This document shows, in pieces, positions 60,113 to 64,000 of a stretch of 64,000 bases of DNA. Made by a program: the position numbers and the translations under genes. The notes beneath the pieces were generated by a model, which saw only the letters and a list, made by a program, of their open reading frames with translations, was not told where the DNA came from and made no database searches. Positions within the stretch are counted from its first letter, which is position 1. Each line of letters opens with the position of its first letter. The stretch comes from Streptomyces sp. P9-A2 (GTDB lineage: Bacteria > Actinomycetota > Actinomycetes > Streptomycetales > Streptomycetaceae): NCBI RefSeq assembly GCF_036634175.1, contig NZ_JAZIFX010000001.1, positions 3,410,001-3,474,000 of the forward strand. Reading direction: 5' to 3'.

Positions 60113-61132
60113 TCAGTGAGGTCCGCGCGGACGGGGCGGGGCGGTGGTCTCGCGCAGGACGAGGCGGATGGGCATCCGGACATGCCCTGCGGGTTCGGTG
60201 TCGGGTTCGTCGAGCTGGCGCAGCAGGAGCCGCGCGGCCTCGGCGCCCTGCTCGGCGACTGGCTGGGCAACGGTGGTCAGGCCGACCACGTCGGCGAGTT
60301 CGTGGTCGTCGAAGCCGACGACGGACACGTCGTCCGGGACCTTCAGCCGGTGGCGGCGCAGGGCGCGCAGCGCGCCCATCGCCATCTCGTCGGACTGCGC
60401 GAACACAGCGGTCGGCGGGCGGGAGGCGGCCAGCAGTTCGGTCATGGCCCGCTCGCCGCCGTCGACGGTGTAGTCACCGTCCGCCTCCAGGGCCGCATCG
60501 TGCTCGATCCCGGCGTCGGCCAGGACGTCCAGGTAGGCGTTGCGGCGCTCGATGGGGGTGGTCCAGTGCAGCGGCCCGCTGGACCCGCTGATCATGCCGA
60601 TGCGGCGGTGGCCGAGGTTCACCAGATGCCGTACGGCGCTCTCGGTGCCGGCCCGGTCGTCTATCCCGACGACGGTGAACCCGGGCCGGGTGCCGCCGAC
60701 CGTGGTGGCCAACGGCACCCCCAGTGAGCGCAGCGCGGCCGACTCCTCATCGTCAGGAATGAGGAGGGACAGCACCGCGTCCACTCGCTTGCGGACCGGC
60801 AGCCTCGTGAAGAAACGCTTGCGCGTTTCCGGCGAGCCCAGGTTGTACAGCAGCACGTCGTACCCGGCGGCGCTGAACACCTTCTCGGCCGCGTCCAGCA
60901 CGGTGCCGAAGAACCAGCGGCCCACATAGGGGACCAGCACCCCGATGGTGTAGGTGCGGCCGCTGGCCAGGCTGGAAGCGGAACGGGACGCGGTGTAGCC
61001 GAGCTGGGCGGCGGCGGCCGCGATCCGGTCCCGTACCTCGTCGGACACGCCCTGCCGGCCGCGCAGGGCGCGGGACACGGTGGACGCGGAGACGCCGACC
61101 GCCTGAGCGACGTCGTTGATGCTGGCCGTCAC
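60113..61132 (-). CDS. LacI-family transcriptional regulator
   Basis: 339 residues. LacI helix-turn-helix SINDVAQAVGVSASTVSRAL at residues 4-23, hinge, then the periplasmic-binding-protein-like sensor domain (TYTIGVLVPYVGRWFFG, AVFAQSDEMAMGALRAL). I start at GTG 61132 because GGGAGGAAC precedes it; the frame is open to 61213 without signal. It is divergent from the GH32-like gene and upstream of the ABC genes, so one regulator probably controls both through the operator at 61206. Confidence 0.92.
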   Translation of the reverse strand: MTASINDVAQAVGVSASTVSRALRGRQGVSDEVRDRIAAAAAQLGYTASRSASSLASGRTYTIGVLVPYVGRWFFGTVLDAAEKVFSAAGYDVLLYNLGSPETRKRFFTRLPVRKRVDAVLSLLIPDDEESAALRSLGVPLATTVGGTRPGFTVVGIDDRAGTESAVRHLVNLGHRRIGMISGSSGPLHWTTPIERRNAYLDVLADAGIEHDAALEADGDYTVDGGERAMTELLAASRPPTAVFAQSDEMAMGALRALRRHRLKVPDDVSVVGFDDHELADVVGLTTVAQPVAEQGAEAARLLLRQLDEPDTEPAGHVRMPIRLVLRETTAPPRPRGPH

Positions 61133-61205
61133 GGCGCAGTTCCTCCCGTTGGTTTCACGTCGGTGTGAGCTGTGGGGTGACGTGACCGTAAACCCGCCCA
61201 TCTTG

Positions 61206-61223
61206 TTGCGCAAGCGTTTGCGC
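61206..61223. promoter_or_regulatory. LacI-type operator
   Basis: TTGCGCAAGCGTTTGCGC is a near-perfect palindrome with central CG, the classic LacI/CcpA-type site, in an AT-rich divergent promoter. A second, looser palindrome (AGCGC-N11-GCGCT, 61274-61294) lies between it and the GH32-like start. Confidence 0.8.
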
Positions 61224-61314
61224 TCATATTTACTTGGGATGATTCCAAAGAGAGTCCGTTTTTATCGATGGTCAGCGCATGCGTTTGAGCGCTGTGAGCC
61301 GACAGGAACTGCGC

Positions 61315-62664
61315 ATGCGATACGCCCCGCCCGGCCTCTGCGTGAACGACTTCGCCCTGCTGCGGGACGAGGACGGCACGTACACGGTGCTGCACCTGCA
61401 GGGGCCCTGGACAGCCGAGTTCGACCACCTGCGGATGGAGACCTCCTACGGCCGGGCCACCTCCACCGACCTGGTCGACTGGCAGCCGCAGGGCACCGCC
61501 TTCGGGGTCGGCCTGCCCGGCCGCTTCGACCAGCAGGCGGTGTGGACCATGCACCCCGTCCGGCACGGCGACGGAATGGCGATGTTCTACACGGGCGTGA
61601 GCGGACTGACGGCAGGCGGCTGGCCGTTGCAGTCGGTCGGGCTGGCGTACTCCGACCGCACCGACGGCACCGGCTGGCAACGCCACGGCACCGCACCGGT
61701 CGTCGAGGCGGACTCGCGCTGGTACCGCACCGGCGAACAGATGGCCTGGCGCGACCCCTTCGTTGTACGCGACGACGAGTCGGACTGCTGGGTGATGGTC
61801 GTCTGCGCCAGCGACGCCTCCCTCCCGGTCGAGGCCGGCGGATGCGTCGCCTGGGCCACCTCCGACGACCTGGAGCACTGGACCGTCCACCCGCCGCTCA
61901 TCTCACCCGGCGACGTCGACGAACTGGAGTGCCCGGTCCTGGAACGCCTCGACGACGGCAGCTGGCTCCTGCTCGGCTCCATCGGCGCGACCCGCGGCTT
62001 CGAGTCGTGGACCGCTCCCAGCCTGCGGGGCCCCTGGACCCGGCGCGGCCCACTCGGTCCGACCGGTTCCTACGCCCCCCGGATCATCTCCGCCCCCGAC
62101 GGCTCCCGCGTCGTGCTGCACACCACGCCCCGTCAGGTCGGCCTCACCGACACCGGTGACCGCTGCCGCGGCATGCTGGCCCAGCCGAAGCGCCTGGTCG
62201 TTCCCGCGGACGGAGCACCGCGCCTGGAGTGGTGGCCCGGTCTGGACGCGTGGCTCGGCAAGGAGACCGACGTGCCCGTCCTGCACGCGGTCGGCGGCCT
62301 CGGTATATCCGGGCCCGTCGAGATCACCCTGCGCACCCGTACCGACGAAGGCGGACAGCCCGCCCTCACCGTCGGCTGTGACGGCAAGAACCTGTGGATG
62401 ACCGGCCCGGACGGCGCTCGGCTCGGCGAGACCGTCCTGACCGAGCCCGCCGCGAGCCTGCGGATCCTCGCTATCGGGGAGTACGTCGAGGTCTACGCCG
62501 ACGGTGTTTTCGCCCTGACCACTCTGTGCTATTCAGGCCACCCCGCCACGTGGACAGCCTTCGCTGAAGGACGTACCCGCACGATCCCCGTCCGCCCGAT
62601 CCGCCTTCCCGCCCCCGACCGCGACGACGCCTCGGCCGTCTGGCCCGGTCCGTCGCCCCGCTGA
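61315..62664 (+). CDS. GH32-like beta-fructosidase (five-bladed propeller)
   Basis: 449 residues without signal peptide. The three acidic motifs of clan GH-J are visible: ND (N11-D12, in GLCVNDFALL), RDP (146-148, AWRDPFV) and EC (E205-C206, ELECPV). A C-terminal beta-sandwich follows (VEITLRTRTDEGGQPALTVG). It would hydrolyse fructosides in the cytoplasm after import. I choose ATG 61315 (AGGAAC upstream) over ATG 61279. Divergent from lacI and probably repressed by it. Confidence 0.88.
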   Translation: MRYAPPGLCVNDFALLRDEDGTYTVLHLQGPWTAEFDHLRMETSYGRATSTDLVDWQPQGTAFGVGLPGRFDQQAVWTMHPVRHGDGMAMFYTGVSGLTAGGWPLQSVGLAYSDRTDGTGWQRHGTAPVVEADSRWYRTGEQMAWRDPFVVRDDESDCWVMVVCASDASLPVEAGGCVAWATSDDLEHWTVHPPLISPGDVDELECPVLERLDDGSWLLLGSIGATRGFESWTAPSLRGPWTRRGPLGPTGSYAPRIISAPDGSRVVLHTTPRQVGLTDTGDRCRGMLAQPKRLVVPADGAPRLEWWPGLDAWLGKETDVPVLHAVGGLGISGPVEITLRTRTDEGGQPALTVGCDGKNLWMTGPDGARLGETVLTEPAASLRILAIGEYVEVYADGVFALTTLCYSGHPATWTAFAEGRTRTIPVRPIRLPAPDRDDASAVWPGPSPR

Positions 62665-62720
62665 GCGGCGGCAACTGACCCTGCGTCACGGCGTGGTCAC
62701 CAGGCCCTTCGGCGGAACGG

Positions 62721-62820
62721 ATTCAGCGCACATGAGGTCGGGAAAACCCGTGACCACGTGAGAACCACGGAGGAATTGTTTCCCGGCCGGCCACCCTGCG
62801 GCCAACATCTCCGCAGGTTT
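62721..62820 (+). repeat. Arm repeat C, without att core
   Basis: ATTCAGCGCACATGAGG through GAGAACCACGGAGGAATTG to CTCCGCAGG is the same 100-bp family as arms A and B. It ends exactly where the IS3 remnant begins, so the missing right part and core may have been lost with that insertion. Confidence 0.8.
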
Positions 62821-62920
62821 AGGTGCTCGGCGCGATCTCGGCGTCGGTGTCCTTCAGTGCCGCGCAGATCGGCTGGACGCCGAATTCCTCTTTGTACTGG
62901 TCGATGTAGGCGACCTTCAT
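62819..62920 (-). pseudogene. IS3 orfB fragment
   Basis: MKVAYIDQYKEEFGVQPIC up to IAPST, the first 33 codons of an IS3 OrfB, then a TAA formed by the junction. The start overlaps the orfA stop (ATGA). Confidence 0.8.
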
Positions 62921-63288
62921 CGCAGTGGACGGTCCAGCTCCGCCGCGAAGAAAGCCGACGCGGACTTCAGGATCGAGTTGGCTCGCCTCAACTCCTTGAC
63001 TTCACGCTTGAGTTCAGCGATCCGGGCCGCGTCCTGGCTCGTCGTCCCGGGCTGCAGGCCCTCGTCGGTCTCGGCGCGCTTGACCCAGGTCCTCAACGCC
63101 TCGGGGTGGACATCGAGCTGGTCGGCGATGCGCTTCCCGGCGCCATTGCGTGCCGCAGGGTCCTTGCGGGCCTCGACGGCCATCCGTGTCGCACGCTCAC
63201 GCAGCTCGTCGGAGTACTTCCGGGGTGCAGCAATGATCGGGATCCTTCCGGGTCTTTGATGTCTCCATCAAAGACCCGGGGCGGTTCA
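62821..63288 (-). mobile_element. IS3-family remnant
   Basis: The outer end at 63288 starts TGAACCGCC and contains a 14-bp hairpin (63248-63261 with 63266-63279). orfA is nearly complete, orfB is cut after 33 codons at the junction with arm repeat C. Confidence 0.85.
62917..63237 (-). pseudogene. IS3-family OrfA
   Basis: About 106 codons. APRKYSDELRERATRMAVEA and IADQLDVHPEALRTWVKRAE form the helix-turn-helix, followed by a coiled coil (IAELKREVKELRRANSILKS). The frame is open but lacks ATG/GTG at the expected beginning (ATC-ATT there); ATG 63183 gives an 88-residue version. Without OrfB it cannot transpose. Confidence 0.75.
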
Positions 63289-63342
63289 GTCGACGCGCTC
63301 CCGGTGCTGGAGGAGGACGGCAGTCTGGGCGGGGTCCTGACG
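63289..63342 (+). pseudogene. Possible CBS-domain fragment
   Basis: Eighteen codons reading VDALPVLEEDGSLGGVLT, the typical central strand-turn-strand of a CBS domain, between the IS3 end and the PolX fragment. It is too short to be sure. Confidence 0.35.
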
Positions 63343-63486
63343 GCATTCGACATCGGCGGGATGGCCGCCGATCGAGCGGTCGGCCTTTTCGCAGGCGCGC
63401 GCCTTGAACGCCTCTCCTCCGGTGATGGCGATGAGATCCGCGTACTCCTGAAGGAGCGCCTCGACCTCCTCGTTGGGCCGGACCAC
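63343..63486 (-). pseudogene. PolX-family DNA polymerase, N-terminal fragment
   Basis: RPNEEVEALLQEYADLIAIT, GGEAFKARACEKADRSIGGH, PADV is the start of PolX-type polymerase/3'-5' exonucleases. Homology stops after about 47 codons; beyond it lie CBS-like and IS sequences. Confidence 0.65.
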
Positions 63487-63841
63487 GTCTCACAGTCCAG
63501 GAACCGACCTGTCCGGCATGCCGGTTGAGGGCATGCCCGGCGGTACCGCGACCGGACGGAGGCGGTCGCACCCTGAAGTGCCCTCCATGTCTCCAGGCCC
63601 CTCCGGCGCGCGAAGCCGTCGGCTCGAGGGTGTACTGGAGGTCAGGAGGATGCGCTCAGCGAGAGGTCCGAGGCGAGCGCTGTCAACGACGACGTGGTGC
63701 GCGCACAGTGCATCAATCCCGATGAGCCGGCGGGGTCCGAGCCCGTGACCCGGAACTCCTTCCCACAGGTGGTGGTGTTTCCTTCGCGCCGATCCGTTGC
63801 ACTACCAGGGGGATCGGGATCTGTGCGCTCGCGTCGGACGA
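63487..63841. other. 355 bp without convincing gene
   Basis: Short Arg/Pro/Gly-rich frames only. It holds the putative upstream region of the PolX fragment. Confidence 0.4.
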
Positions 63842-63969
63842 CGGTACGGCGGCCGGCGGTACGGCGGGCGGCGGTACGGCGGCCGGCGGTACGGCGGGCG
63901 GCGGTACGGCGGCCGGCGGTACGGCGGGCGGCGGTGAGACGGGCGGCGGTGAGACGGGCGGCGGTGAGA
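63842..63969. repeat. 15-bp tandem array at the window end
   Basis: CGGTACGGCGGCCGG and CGGTACGGCGGGCGG alternate for six units (63842-63931), then CGGTGAGACGGGCGG is repeated about 2.5 times. As the unit length is divisible by three, it could code a five-residue Gly/Thr/Ala repeat, but no gene frame is evident. Confidence 0.9.
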
Positions 63970-64000
63970 CGGAGCGGTGGCCGGAGTGGGACGGCTGTCT

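Overview
The window is high-GC actinobacterial DNA, most likely a Streptomyces chromosome. The reasons are strong GC bias at third codon positions, GTG and TTG starts, SigE-family and OmpR-type regulators, secreted proteases, sortase-linked surface proteins, sugar ABC operons, and an actinomycete integrative and conjugative element (AICE).

Left chromosomal part (1-20000). A DODA-type dioxygenase (cut by the window edge) is divergent from a MarR regulator. A TetR gene precedes an EmrB/QacA-type exporter. Two secreted proteases follow, an M6-like zinc protease and a large S8 subtilase. A minus-strand block holds a response regulator, histidine kinase, surface protein, class F sortase and SigE-type sigma factor. 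A plus-strand polyol-type operon holds a DeoR regulator, solute-binding lipoprotein, two permeases and a zinc dehydrogenase.

Island (20001-55640). An intact tRNA-Arg(CCT) at 20001-20076 provides the integration site. Its 3' 43 bp recur four more times, at 35769, 36874, 54452 and 55598. They divide the region into: (i) a pSAM2-like AICE of about 15.8 kb with int, xis, repSA, small transfer genes, traB and two GntR regulators, carrying an IS3-family insertion; (ii) a 1.1-kb unit with an RHH-like/PIN-like toxin-antitoxin pair; (iii) a 17.6-kb segment that opens with a dead integrase and carries a DyP-peroxidase operon, a giant LuxR regulator, a diacylglycerol-kinase-like gene, hdeD, an alpha/beta hydrolase and a secreted amidase; (iv) a second 1.1-kb unit with a Phd/VapC-like toxin-antitoxin pair. 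This looks like repeated site-specific accretion at one tRNA gene. Several island genes are decaying: single in-frame stops split an AAA ATPase, a small coiled-coil gene and an acetyltransferase; an IS30 has lost its catalytic core; the second integrase is frameshifted.

Right chromosomal part (55641-64000). A glycoside-utilisation locus holds a GH32-like beta-fructosidase divergent from a LacI regulator, an ABC importer (SBP and two permeases) and a wrecked glycogen-debranching-enzyme pseudogene. The last kilobases are a junkyard: a third copy of the roughly 100-bp repeat that flanks two att cores, an IS3 remnant, CBS-domain and PolX fragments, and a 15-bp tandem array.

The best candidates for something undescribed are the toxin-antitoxin/arm/att-core mini-modules and the DyP, DUF4331, TPR, SthA-like operon. 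Two paralogues in that operon share a nearly identical C-terminal tail. All calls come from reading the sequence by eye; no database search was possible.
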